A stretch of 40,646 bases of DNA from Clostridia bacterium (GCA_017936585.1 JAGBFI010000022.1:1-40646); one strand, 5' to 3'; shown: positions 14,331-21,286, counted from the first letter of the stretch. Notes: generated by a model from the sequence alone, not told the origin. A program made the numbers and translations.

Positions 14331-15005
14331 TTTCGCTACTTCTTGAAATTCTTTTTGTTCCTCCATTTTGATTTTCTGTTCAATTTTATCAATAATTATT
14401 TTTTTTGTCAAGGAATTTGCATCCTTTTTCTCTCCATCGTCTGCAATGGTGTATTGAACCCCTCTGTAAAGCGGATTTTTTTGATATTCATCTTTTGTTA
14501 TCGCCATTGTTGTTATCATGCTACTTGAAGTGTACGACGTCACCTCCTCCTTTGTGTAAAGAGGTGTCATTCCACATTTTGCCGCCAATCTCAAACTTGC
14601 CTCATTCTTTGCTGCCACTCTGGCAAAAACGGAGTTCAGTTTCAAAGTTTCAAAAGAATGCTTGAGAAGAGCTCTCTCCGCTTCTGTCATGATTCCTTTG
14701 CCTTTAAAATTAAAATTTATAATCATACTAACTTCTTTTGTTGTACTTAAATCGTCAAATGGACAATAATAAAATGGTTTTGCCAATTCAATCTTCCCAA
14801 CAACTTTTGACATAGGTTTCAAAACAACAGCATAGTTAAGCGGAGACTTGAGACGTGCAGAAAAAGAATCCCACGCATCCCCTATCCTTTTGAATGCACC
14901 AATACCATAACTTAATGTGACTCTGGCATCAGACATGATTTCCCAATAGTCAAAAAAGTCCTCTTCGTGAAAGTTTCTTATAATCAAATTCTTCGTTTCG
15001 AGCAT
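14298..15005 (-). CDS. GNAT N-acetyltransferase with a C-terminal extension overlapping the T-box
   Basis: A 235-residue protein when started at the ATG at 15005 (GGA 8 nt upstream); the longer in-frame start is unlikely. Residues ~1-175 are a GNAT domain: LETKNLIIRNFHEEDFFDYWEIM, SMIINFNFKGKGIMTEAERAL (acetyl-CoA loop) and NEASLRLAAKCGMTPLY. The last ~55 residues (after ITKDEYQKNPLYRG) are charged and helical, and are not part of a usual GNAT domain. Their codons also carry the T-box promoter and stem I, and the stop lies within stem I. The extension may be a product of read-in from a shorter ancestral stop. It is a paralog-like neighbour of the GNAT gene at 13533. Confidence 0.75.
   Translation of the reverse strand: MLETKNLIIRNFHEEDFFDYWEIMSDARVTLSYGIGAFKRIGDAWDSFSARLKSPLNYAVVLKPMSKVVGKIELAKPFYYCPFDDLSTTKEVSMIINFNFKGKGIMTEAERALLKHSFETLKLNSVFARVAAKNEASLRLAAKCGMTPLYTKEEVTSYTSSSMITTMAITKDEYQKNPLYRGVQYTIADDGEKKDANSLTKKIIIDKIEQKIKMEEQKEFQEVAKLFSLQREVGG
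14383..14411 (-). promoter_or_regulatory. Near-consensus promoter of the T-box leader, inside a coding sequence
   Basis: On the minus strand a perfect -35 TTGACA (14406-14411), a 17-bp spacer and -10 TAAAAT (14383-14388) predict a start near 14376. That is about 55 nt before the AGAGA box of the T-box. The promoter lies in the 3' coding part of the GNAT gene 14298-15005. Confidence 0.8.
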
Positions 15006-15075
15006 GTCCCGTTTCCTTTTCCTGTTAAATATACCACATTCCAAATCTTTTTTCAATATTCTTTTTGCAATCATT

Positions 15076-15103
15076 TTGCAGAATTAAATCGATTTGTTAT
15101 AAT
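15076..15103 (+). promoter_or_regulatory. Promoter of the Fe-S scaffold/GGGtGRT pair
   Basis: TTGCAG (15076-15081), a 16-bp spacer and consensus TATAAT (15098-15103) lie 23 nt before the ATG at 15127. AAAAGGAG lies between. It fires divergently from the GNAT gene at 14298-15005. Confidence 0.8.
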
Positions 15104-15126
15104 AAAGTCAGATAAAAGGAGATTAT

Positions 15127-15804
15127 ATGAAAAACTGCAATTGCGTGAAAAATATGCGTGGACATGGTCCATCACCAATTCCTCAGGAAGGGCAATGGGA
15201 CCAAGTGAAGGAAATTTCTCAAATTTCTGCCTTCTCCCACGGCTGTGGAATGTGTGCTCCACAACAAGGCGCTTGCAAATTAACACTCAATGTCAAAAAC
15301 GGAATCATCAAAGAGGCGCTTGTCGAAACAATCGGTTGCAGCGGAATGACCCACTCTGCTGCCATGGCAGGCGAAATTTTGGTTGGCAAAACAATTTTGG
15401 AGGCTCTCAACACGGATCTCGTTTGTGACGCCATCAACGATGCGATGAAAAACATCTTCTTGCAACTTGTCTATGGCCGAAGCCAAAGCGCGTTCTCGCT
15501 CGGCGGACTTCCTGTCGGCACTTCAAATGAAGACCTGGGAAAATATAAAACAAGTCAGGTTGGCACAATTGTTTCAACTGAAGGTGAAGGTGTGAAATAT
15601 CTCAACTTGGCAGAGGGCTACATCACAAAAATGGCTTTGGACAAATCTGGCGAGACAATTGGATATGAATATGTCAACCTTGGGCTGCTTTTGAAAAACT
15701 TGCAAGACGAAAAACTTTCAAAGAGCGAAGCCATTGAAAAGTCGACAAAACGCTATGGACGATTTGATGAAGCTGCACAAATCATCAATCCAAGAGGAGA
15801 ATAA
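15127..15804 (+). CDS. Iron-sulfur cluster scaffold-like protein (partner of GGGtGRT protein)
   Basis: A 225-residue NifU/IscU-like protein. Cysteines cluster at the N-terminus (NCNC), in HGCGMCAPQQGAC and in ETIGCSGMTHSAAMAGEIL. The last resembles the scaffold loop in which a Cys follows the T-I-G-C-S pattern. The C-terminal half (ITKMALDKSGETIGYEYVNLGLLLKNL) is helical. It starts 2 nt upstream of the GGGtGRT gene in the same operon, behind a strong promoter. This pairing recurs in anaerobic Clostridia and Bacteroidetes. An Fe-S assembly role is inferred from the cysteine pattern; the client protein is unknown. Confidence 0.8.
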   Translation: MKNCNCVKNMRGHGPSPIPQEGQWDQVKEISQISAFSHGCGMCAPQQGACKLTLNVKNGIIKEALVETIGCSGMTHSAAMAGEILVGKTILEALNTDLVCDAINDAMKNIFLQLVYGRSQSAFSLGGLPVGTSNEDLGKYKTSQVGTIVSTEGEGVKYLNLAEGYITKMALDKSGETIGYEYVNLGLLLKNLQDEKLSKSEAIEKSTKRYGRFDEAAQIINPRGE

Positions 15805-15806
15805 TC

Positions 15807-16793
15807 ATGGAAGAATTGAAAAAATACGCTTTTTTGTCTGAAACTCTCAAAAAATATGGCTTCAGAAATTTGGATGATTCCAGAAAATTCTGCCTTGACA
15901 ACGGAATTGATGTTGAAAAAACTGTAAGAGACATCCAACCAATCTGCTTTGACAATGCAGTGCAAGCTTACACCCTTGGCACCGCCATTGCCTTGAAGTC
16001 TGCCTGCAAAAACGCAAGCGAATATGCTGAAAAAATTGGCGAGGGTTTGCAAGCGTTCTGCGTGAAAGGCTCTGTGGCTGATGAAAGACAAATCGGGCTT
16101 GGTCATGGTCGCCTTGCCGGAAAACTTTTGGACGAAGAAACAAAATGCTTCTGCTTTTTGGCTGGACACGAAAGTTTCGCCGCCGCTGAAGGCGCGATGG
16201 GTATTGCAAAAACAGCAAACAAAATCAGGAAAGTACCACTCAAAATCATTTTGAATGGACTTGGCAAAGACGCTGCCTACATCATTGCCAGAATCAACGG
16301 CTTCACATATGTTGAAACTGAATTTAATCACGAAACTCAAACTTTGCAACTCAAAAGATCAATTCCTTTCGGAACTGGCGAGAGAGCCGCTGTGAAAATC
16401 TATGGCGCGTTTGACGTGTCAGAAGGTGTGGCAATCATGCAGCACGAACAAGTGGATGTTTCAATCACTGGAAACTCAACAAATCCAACCCGCTTCCAGC
16501 ACCCTGTTGCCGGAACATACAAAAAATGGTGCATTGAAAATGGAAAGAAATATTTTTCAGTTGCCTCTGGCGGTGGCACTGGAAGAACTCTGCACCCAGA
16601 CAATATGCGTGCCGGTCCTGCAAGCTACGGCATGACCGACACAATGGGCAGAATGCACTGTGACGCACAATTTGCAGGCTCATCATCTGTTCCTGCTCAC
16701 GTTGCCATGATGGGCTTCATCGGCATGGGCAACAACCCAATGGTTGGCGCAACAGTTTCTCTTGCAGTTGCTGTTTCGCTCGCGAAAAAATAA
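15807..16793 (+). CDS. GGGtGRT protein
   Basis: The 328-residue protein contains the naming motif GGGTGRT (within ASGGGTGRTLHPDNMRAGP, ~residues 251-268). Other strongly conserved-looking blocks are GLGHGRLAGKLL, FLAGHESFAAAEGAMGIAKTANKIRK, NPTRFQHPVAGTYKKW and a glycine-rich C-terminus (MMGFIGMGNNPMVGATVSLAVAVSLAKK). AGAGGAG lies 7 nt upstream and the gap to the scaffold gene is 2 nt, so the two are co-translated. The family is of unknown function; its constant pairing with an Fe-S scaffold suggests it receives or needs a cluster. A terminator follows directly. Confidence 0.92.
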   Translation: MEELKKYAFLSETLKKYGFRNLDDSRKFCLDNGIDVEKTVRDIQPICFDNAVQAYTLGTAIALKSACKNASEYAEKIGEGLQAFCVKGSVADERQIGLGHGRLAGKLLDEETKCFCFLAGHESFAAAEGAMGIAKTANKIRKVPLKIILNGLGKDAAYIIARINGFTYVETEFNHETQTLQLKRSIPFGTGERAAVKIYGAFDVSEGVAIMQHEQVDVSITGNSTNPTRFQHPVAGTYKKWCIENGKKYFSVASGGGTGRTLHPDNMRAGPASYGMTDTMGRMHCDAQFAGSSSVPAHVAMMGFIGMGNNPMVGATVSLAVAVSLAKK

Positions 16794-16818
16794 GCCATAT
16801 CTATGGCTTTTTATTTTT
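16792..16818 (+). terminator. Intrinsic terminator after the GGGtGRT gene
   Basis: AAGCCAT pairs with ATGGCTT, followed by TTTTATTTTT. The hairpin begins inside the TAA stop codon. galU starts 31 nt beyond it. Confidence 0.85.
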
Positions 16819-16849
16819 CACTCAAATATAAAAGATTTAGGAGGTTTTT

Positions 16850-17725
16850 ATGAACAAAGTTGATCAATGTATCATTCTTATGGCGGGCAAAGGGACTCGA
16901 TTTCTTCCTGCAACAAAAGCGGTTGCAAAGGAATTGTTTCCAATTGCAAACAAACCCGCATTGCTTTATCACCTTGAGGAGTGCTATAAAAGCGGAATTA
17001 AAAGAGTTTGCATTGTCATTTCAAAAGAGAAAGAATATGTCAAACAATTTTTGAAACACGACAAAAATCTAGAAACTGCACTCAAAAACACCAACAAAAT
17101 GCACTTGATTGAAGGCTTAAACAAGATTATTGACAACATGGAGATTGATTTTGTATATCAAGGCAAAATTAATGGCTCAGGTGGAGCAATTATGTCAACA
17201 AAAAAATGGACAAAAGGAAAGCCATTTGCAATGATAAATGGTGACGACCTTTGCATCGAAGAAAATTTTAAAGTGCCTGCCATTAAGGAACTTATTGATG
17301 TGTATGAAAAAACAGGGAAAATAGTTCTTGGCACAAAAACTTTTCCAATGGAAATAATGCACCTTTATTCTTCTGTAGTTAAGGGCAAAGAATATGATGC
17401 GAATACTTTTGAAGTAAAACAACTGATTGAAAAACCCGAAAAAGGAAAGGCTCCAACAAATCTCGTAAGTCTTGCTAGATATGTATTTACAGCTGATATT
17501 TTTGATGAAATACCAAAGTGCCCAAAATTTGCAAATGGAGAAGTTCGATACCCTGACGCGGTAAACATTTTGGCAGAACAAGGCAAAGTTGTTTGCCACG
17601 AATTTGATGCAAAATATTATGACTGCGGAAACAAACTTGAATTCATCAAATGTACTCTCGATTTTGCACTGCAAGATGAGGAAATCTCCGCAAAACTGAA
17701 AGAACATCTCAAAACCTTGATTTAA
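16850..17725 (+). CDS. galU: UTP-glucose-1-phosphate uridylyltransferase
   Basis: Makes UDP-glucose for glycolipid, polysaccharide and galactose metabolism. The 291-residue nucleotidyltransferase shows the GalU signature GKGTRFLPATKAVAKELFPIANKPALLYHLEE at residues ~13-44. FVYQGKINGSGGAIM (usually QxxxxGLGHAV), MINGDDL (metal-binding DD) and QLIEKPEKGKAPTNL (the E-K-P block) follow. The G-L-G-H-A motif is altered to GSGGAI. AGGAGG lies 5 nt before the ATG. It follows a terminator closely, so a promoter must overlap that short gap; I cannot define it. Confidence 0.92.
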   Translation: MNKVDQCIILMAGKGTRFLPATKAVAKELFPIANKPALLYHLEECYKSGIKRVCIVISKEKEYVKQFLKHDKNLETALKNTNKMHLIEGLNKIIDNMEIDFVYQGKINGSGGAIMSTKKWTKGKPFAMINGDDLCIEENFKVPAIKELIDVYEKTGKIVLGTKTFPMEIMHLYSSVVKGKEYDANTFEVKQLIEKPEKGKAPTNLVSLARYVFTADIFDEIPKCPKFANGEVRYPDAVNILAEQGKVVCHEFDAKYYDCGNKLEFIKCTLDFALQDEEISAKLKEHLKTLI

Positions 17726-17795
17726 AAATTTCAAAATTTGTATCTTTTGAATATTTTTCCGTTTTTCTCCGCATCCTAAAAGCAGGAGGTTAAAA

Positions 17796-17963
17796 ATGGA
17801 AAAATACAGACCTGGCGAAGAAGTGCCACAATCTGGTGACTACACAGCCTATGACCGTGACGGAAACAACGGCGGAAAACTTCATCTTGAAAAAGGCGAA
17901 AGATTTCCTGCAACACAACACGAAGGCTCTTATTATGTCAAAGCTCTGACAAAAGAGAGATAA
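17796..17963 (+). CDS. YjzC-like small protein
   Basis: A 55-residue ORF with AGGAGG 5 nt before the ATG. The pattern YRPGEEVPQSGDY at the start, LHLEKGERFPATQH in the middle and a short basic tail resembles the YjzC family of Bacillus small proteins (F-K-P-G-E-x-A-P-x-x-G-x-Y ... L-x-x-G-x-x-F-P). The role of that family is unknown to me. Its TAA stop abuts the left inverted repeat of the island at 17962. If the island inserted here, the insertion point is right at the gene end, and the C-terminus may have been changed. Confidence 0.7.
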   Translation: MEKYRPGEEVPQSGDYTAYDRDGNNGGKLHLEKGERFPATQHEGSYYVKALTKER

Positions 17964-18008
17964 AAAAAGAGTGGAGAAGAGTTGTCACTTTTGAAACTAG
18001 TGTAATAA
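17962..18008 (+). repeat. Left inverted repeat of the island
   Basis: The outer block AAAAAAAGAGTGGA (17962-17975) and the 22-bp core (17987-18008) mirror the right end at 20066-20110. The core differs by one base, and the outer block by two extra bases (GA). The stretch between the two blocks is not conserved. Confidence 0.7.
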
Positions 18009-18012
18009 ATGT

Positions 18013-18052
18013 AAAAAAACACCTTATCTAATTATGATAAAGTGTTTTTTTA
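18013..18052. terminator. Bidirectional terminator between the YjzC-like and XRE genes
   Basis: AAAAAACAC-C-TTATC pairs with GATAA-A-GTGTTTTTT with one mismatch and a 7-nt loop. T-runs flank it on both strands, so it can stop the plus-strand small gene and the minus-strand XRE gene, whose stop codon is immediately adjacent. Confidence 0.8.
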
Positions 18053-18658
18053 TTATTTTATTACTTTTTTACACCAAGTGCGTTTTTTACAATTAGGGCA
18101 CTTTAAATAACGAGTTGTTCCTCTATGCATTGCCCAAAGTGCTTGTGAATAAGTTGGAACAATTTCGCAACCACAATTTTTACATTTATAAGCACCAATA
18201 CTAACTTCAAGTTTTAGTGCGTAAAAACAAGGAATTAAGAACACAATGCAAGTTCCAATAATTGTTATAATTTGCCAAACCCCTTCCGGAATTAAAAATG
18301 CAGATATTAAAATTCCAGAGAATAATGCTATCATACTAACAGTTAGAATTGTCCACATAGATTTCAAAATTGTTTTATTTTTCCTTTCTAATTCTTTTGC
18401 CATATTAAGTAAAAGTTGTTCATTTTTTTGATAGTTGTTTTCTATAATTATTTTTTCTCCACTTAAAAGTTCGTTCAAACTAACACCTAAAATTTCACAT
18501 AACTTTGGCAGTGAATTTGTGTCTGGAAGACCTTTTCCATTTTCCCATTTAGACACTGTTTTTTCACTAACAAAAACTTTTTCAGCGAGTTTTGCTTGTG
18601 TTAGTTTTTTTGATTTTCTTTCAGTTGCTATAAAATTACCAATTTTATTATAATCCAT
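18053..18658 (-). CDS. XRE-family regulator with two membrane segments and a zinc ribbon
   Basis: The 201-residue protein begins with an HTH_3/XRE domain (~5-65: GNFIATERKSKKLTQAKLAEKV, then VSEKTVSKWENGKGLPD). A charged linker follows, then two hydrophobic segments (~102-120 and ~128-150). The C-terminal zinc ribbon (~158-197) has YKCKNC and LKCPNC knuckles. Such membrane-tethered XRE proteins occur widely in Clostridia. AAGAGG lies 5 nt before the ATG. It is immediately downstream of the broken hydrolase, probably in one transcript. All five Trp codons are TGG, so this gene shows no sign of a UGA-Trp donor code. Confidence 0.8.
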   Translation of the reverse strand: MDYNKIGNFIATERKSKKLTQAKLAEKVFVSEKTVSKWENGKGLPDTNSLPKLCEILGVSLNELLSGEKIIIENNYQKNEQLLLNMAKELERKNKTILKSMWTILTVSMIALFSGILISAFLIPEGVWQIITIIGTCIVFLIPCFYALKLEVSIGAYKCKNCGCEIVPTYSQALWAMHRGTTRYLKCPNCKKRTWCKKVIK

Positions 18659-18670
18659 ATTAACCTCTTA

Positions 18671-19601
18671 TTATAACTCTAAAAATTCTTCAATTTGTCT
18701 ATGTGTTCATTCGTGCATTGGATTTTTTGCAAGTCGTTTATATTGTTTTTGAAGATTTAAGACACTATTATTATCATCAATTTCTTTTAACATATGATTT
18801 ACTTTAGCTGGAATATAGGTTGTTATGTTTTCAAATTCTGCGATTTTATCTAAATAAGTATAATCTGCCTGTAAATCTGCTTGCCCTGTAATTGCTAAAA
18901 CCTTTCCATTATATTCTTCAATCATTTTAATATAATCTTCATCAGTCAAAGCACATGTTCTCGCATCCATTTTGTAGGTAAGAAGGTTCTCTATAAAAGA
19001 ATATATCTTTTGGAGCGTTTTTCGCTTTTTCGTAAAGAGCATTTAGCTGTTTTTTTACTTTTTCTTTACTTATTGTTTTATTTAAAAACCAAGCAAGAAG
19101 TCCTTTTTTATCTTTATATTCATTCAACACCGTAAAGCTTTGATATTCCGTTGCACTTTTTAGGCACATACAAGCACCACCAAGTAATATTATTCTTTCA
19201 AGTTTTTTTTGTTTAGTAAGTAATGTGGCAATCATTGAGCCCTCACTATGTCCACAATCAATTATTCGATTCTCGTCAACATAAGGTAAACCTTTCGTAT
19301 ATTCAATAACACTTGCAGAGTCGTTTACCAAATCAGATAAGCCAGCGGTGTTAAACTTTCCACCAGATTCGTGAGTTCCTCGCTTATCATATCTTATACA
19401 AACATAACCCATATTAACAAACATATCAGACATATTTTTATATAAGACTGTTTTAAATCCTTTCGTATTTCCACCTCTATCTAATTTGCCTGTTCCCATA
19501 ATCAAAAGAACAAGTGGTCATTTTTTATCATCTGGACGACTAATAGTTGCTCCTATTTTATTTTCGCCATTAATTAAAACTCTTTCCTCAATTATATTCA
19601 T
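18671..19601 (-). pseudogene. Broken alpha/beta hydrolase (two in-frame TGA codons and one frameshift)
   Basis: Translation can start at the ATG at 19601 (AAAGGAG 7 nt upstream). It runs MNIIEERVLINGENKIGA... to a TGA at 19518-19520, continues PLVLLIMGTG..., YDKRGTHESGG, and the nucleophile elbow GHSEGS, and loses frame near 18983-18990 (after FFYRE). The other frame continues LLTYKMDARTC, VLAITGQADLQ and KVNHMLKE, meets a second TGA at 18707-18709, and then reads to a TAA at 18671. Together these parts make one complete serine hydrolase of ~310 residues. Both TGAs could be former TGG Trp codons. The island context and XRE overlap suggest an imported gene that is decaying. A sequencing error could explain the frameshift but not both stops. 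Confidence 0.8.
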
Positions 19602-19624
19602 AATTTTTCTCCTTTTACGAAAGC

Positions 19625-19633
19625 ATTATAACA
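19625..19633 (-). promoter_or_regulatory. Extended -10 promoter of the broken hydrolase gene
   Basis: On the minus strand TGTTATAAT (TG-n-TATAAT) lies 24 nt before the start codon, with AAAAGGAG between. No convincing -35 is visible, which is acceptable for an extended -10 promoter. Confidence 0.5.
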
Positions 19634-19710
19634 TATATTTTCAAAGGTACTATGTATAACTCTATAAAAAAACTCTACACATTTACTGATTTCATATAAA
19701 AATGGCAGTT

Positions 19711-19770
19711 AGACGTGTGCTTGTCATATACAAGTGTCGTCGCTTCGCTCCGACAGACAATAACACGTCT
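19711..19770. other. Three-way-junction-like folded sequence inside the island
   Basis: An outer 8-bp stem AGACGTGT / ACACGTCT (19711-19718 with 19763-19770) encloses two hairpins: CTTGT-CATAT-ACAAG (19720-19734) and TGTCG-N11-CGACA (19735-19755). All stems are perfect, so the 60 bases can fold as a cloverleaf-like junction on either strand. There is no U-tract, so it is not a simple terminator. An origin, recombination site or small RNA is possible; the strand is undecided. Confidence 0.5.
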
Positions 19771-19792
19771 ATAAACTAAATAAAGCAGACAA

Positions 19793-19834
19793 AAAGCGAA
19801 AGTACTGGTGAAAGTAACACACTTTCGCTTTTTT
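19793..19834 (+). terminator. Terminator hairpin in the island
   Basis: AAAGCGAAAGT pairs with ACTTTCGCTTT around a 17-nt loop, followed by TTTT on the plus strand. It lies 25 nt after the three-way-junction sequence, so it could end a short plus-strand RNA that contains that fold. Confidence 0.65.
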
Positions 19835-19852
19835 GCTGTCCTATACAATGGC

Positions 19853-19987
19853 TCATTTATTCCATGGTGTACCTGACAAGAGTCTCTGAAATAAGTTTTT
19901 CTTTTGCTGATTAAGACAAATAAAACGATATTTGTGCTTACTTCTTCGCTTTTTTCGATTCTCCGCCTTTTGATATTGTGCTTTCAT
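19853..19987 (-). pseudogene. Short basic ORF, probably the C-terminal remnant of a mobile-element protein
   Basis: An open frame of 44 residues from an ATG (MKAQYQKAENRKKRRSKHK... to LLSGTPWNK, stop TGA). The frame stays open further upstream through ...ATLCRERYLTREE up to a terminator hairpin, with no start codon and ribosome-binding site that convince me. The sequence is rich in Lys/Arg and Gln, as in nucleic-acid-binding proteins of mobile elements. I do not recognise the family. It reads as a left-over tail rather than a working gene. Confidence 0.35.
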
Positions 19988-20029
19988 TTCTTCTCTTGTC
20001 AAGTACCTTTCACGGCATAAAGTGGCTAT

Positions 20030-20063
20030 AAAAAAGAGAACTAGATTTTTTATCTAATTCTCT
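20030..20063 (-). terminator. Terminator hairpin just inside the right island end
   Basis: On the minus strand AGAGAATTAGAT pairs with ATCTAGTTCTCT (one mismatch, 5-nt loop), followed by TTTTTTATAG. It lies 2 nt inside the right inverted-repeat core, matching the arrangement at the left end. Confidence 0.75.
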
Positions 20064-20065
20064 AA

Positions 20066-20110
20066 TTATTACTCTAGTTTCAAAAGTTCTAGACTAAATT
20101 CCACTTTTTT
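20066..20110 (-). repeat. Right inverted repeat of the island
   Basis: Reverse complement of the left end: outer AAAAAAGTGGA (20100-20110) and the 22-bp core (20066-20087), with one mismatch to the left core. The following 145 bases up to the ttcA-like gene (20111-20255) show no gene or clear terminator. Confidence 0.7.
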
Positions 20111-20255
20111 ATTTTTTACATGTAAAAATCCTTAATTTATGTCGTTTTTTTCAAAAGTACATTGCCTTTTCAATAACACAGTGATAAAATTATCACATAA
20201 TTCAACCAAGCCCATAAGGCACTTAAAGATGGAAACGTCACACGGGTTGTTTTTT

Positions 20256-21113
20256 TTATTTTCGTTTCTTTTCCTTTGCTTCAAATAATGCGTTGAAATC
20301 AAAATCTTCATCTTGATATTTCACCCCAAGCAACGTGTCAAGCTGTACGTTGTGGATGCTTTTGAAAATGTGAGCTTCCACCTCTGGGATTTTCTCCTTC
20401 AAACTCTTGATCAAATTCCTCACTTCCACCCTCGCCGATGGTGAAATTTCGTCCTCTGACAACGCACACTGCTCTGTGAAACGGCAAGCACACTGCAAAA
20501 ATTTGAGTTGGTGATAGTTTTTCCACGCAATTATGCCATCCTCATGCACACAATAGAGCGGACGAATAAGTTGCATTCCTTCAAAGTTTTTTGAGCAAAG
20601 TTTTGGAGGCATAGCCTGAATTTGTGCCCCATACAACATCCCCATCACGGTTGTTTCAATCACGTCGCAGAAATGATGCCCCAGAGCAATTTTGTTGCAG
20701 CCACGTTTTTGAGCCTCGCTGTAAAGATGTCCCCTTCTCATTCGCGCACAAAGATAGCAAGGCGACTTCTCAACATTCACAACACTGTCAAAAATGTCCG
20801 TTTCAAAAAACTCAATTGGAATTTCCAAAAGTGCAGCATTTTTCTCAATGCGATCGCGATTTTCCTTGTTATAGCCAGGGTCCATACACAAAAAAACCAA
20901 CTCAAATTTAACTTCGCTGATTTTCTGAAGCATTTGCATAAGCTTTGCAAGCAGCATACTGTCCTTGCCGCCAGAAATGCAAACGGCAATCTTGTCCTCA
21001 TCCTCAACAAGGTTATATCTTTTAAGTGCGAGAACAAATTTTGTCCAGATGTCTTTTCTGAACTTTTTAAACAAACTTCTTTCAACAATTTGCGCTTTTG
21101 TCATTTCTTTCAT
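20256..21113 (-). CDS. TtcA-like tRNA 2-thiocytidine biosynthesis ATPase (PP-loop)
   Basis: A 285-residue PP-loop adenylating enzyme of the TtcA/TtuA group, expected to thiolate a tRNA base. The PP-loop is AVCISGGKDSMLLAKLM (~43-59). The Fe-S cluster cysteines lie in SPCYLCARMRRG (C-x2-C) plus a downstream Cys in FLQCACRFTEQC. ALGHHFCDVIETTVM matches the family H-H-x-D-D-x-x-E-T block. There is no Shine-Dalgarno sequence before the first ATG. Instead a -10 box ends 6 nt before it, so the mRNA may be leaderless. A second ATG three codons later is an alternative. The exact tRNA base (C32 or other) is not certain. Confidence 0.85.
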   Translation of the reverse strand: MKEMTKAQIVERSLFKKFRKDIWTKFVLALKRYNLVEDEDKIAVCISGGKDSMLLAKLMQMLQKISEVKFELVFLCMDPGYNKENRDRIEKNAALLEIPIEFFETDIFDSVVNVEKSPCYLCARMRRGHLYSEAQKRGCNKIALGHHFCDVIETTVMGMLYGAQIQAMPPKLCSKNFEGMQLIRPLYCVHEDGIIAWKNYHQLKFLQCACRFTEQCALSEDEISPSARVEVRNLIKSLKEKIPEVEAHIFKSIHNVQLDTLLGVKYQDEDFDFNALFEAKEKKRK

Positions 21114-21119
21114 GGCAAT

Positions 21120-21148
21120 ATAATACAGTTTTTAACGAAAAATTGCAA
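21120..21148 (-). promoter_or_regulatory. Promoter predicting a leaderless ttcA-like mRNA
   Basis: On the minus strand TTGCAA (21143-21148), a 17-bp spacer and TATTAT (21120-21125) are followed by ATTGCC and then ATG at 21113. The predicted +1 is the A of the start codon. Confidence 0.75.
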
Positions 21149-21286
21149 TAAAAACACAAGAATTCGCTTCATTTTTAAGTTTTCTTTCGTTCAAAACACC
21201 TCAATGCTCTTCCGTTCACTCATGCAAGCTGGCAATCTTTATCCCACTCGGAGAATAATCTTTTTTCTTTTTCGCAAACTATATCC

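Larger units (their letters stand above)
17962..20110. mobile_element. Putative 2.15-kb inverted-repeat-bounded accessory island, no transposase visible
   Basis: The ends carry imperfect inverted repeats. A 22-bp core (17987-18008 versus 20066-20087, one mismatch) contains ACTTTTGAAACTAG. An outer AAAAAAAGAGTGGA / AAAAAAGTGGA block lies ~12 bp further out. On each side a terminator hairpin follows a few bases inside the repeat. Contents are an XRE membrane protein, a broken hydrolase, a folded sequence and an ORF remnant. Base composition is more AT-rich than the flanks. I see no clear target-site duplication. It could be a non-autonomous transposon, a degraded mobilizable element, or two solo element ends. 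Confidence 0.55.

Noticed and set aside
18671..19601. UGA decoded as Trp by the host genome
   Set aside because: Host genes end on TGA with precise overlaps to the next start (rlmN/rsgA, def/fmt, fmt/rlmN, the shikimate-kinase-like gene/tkt), and their Trp codons checked are TGG. UGA is a stop here; only the island gene could come from another code.
20111..20255. Target-site duplication at the island ends
   Set aside because: A/T-rich tracts flank both ends but I found no clear short direct repeat that could not be explained by composition.
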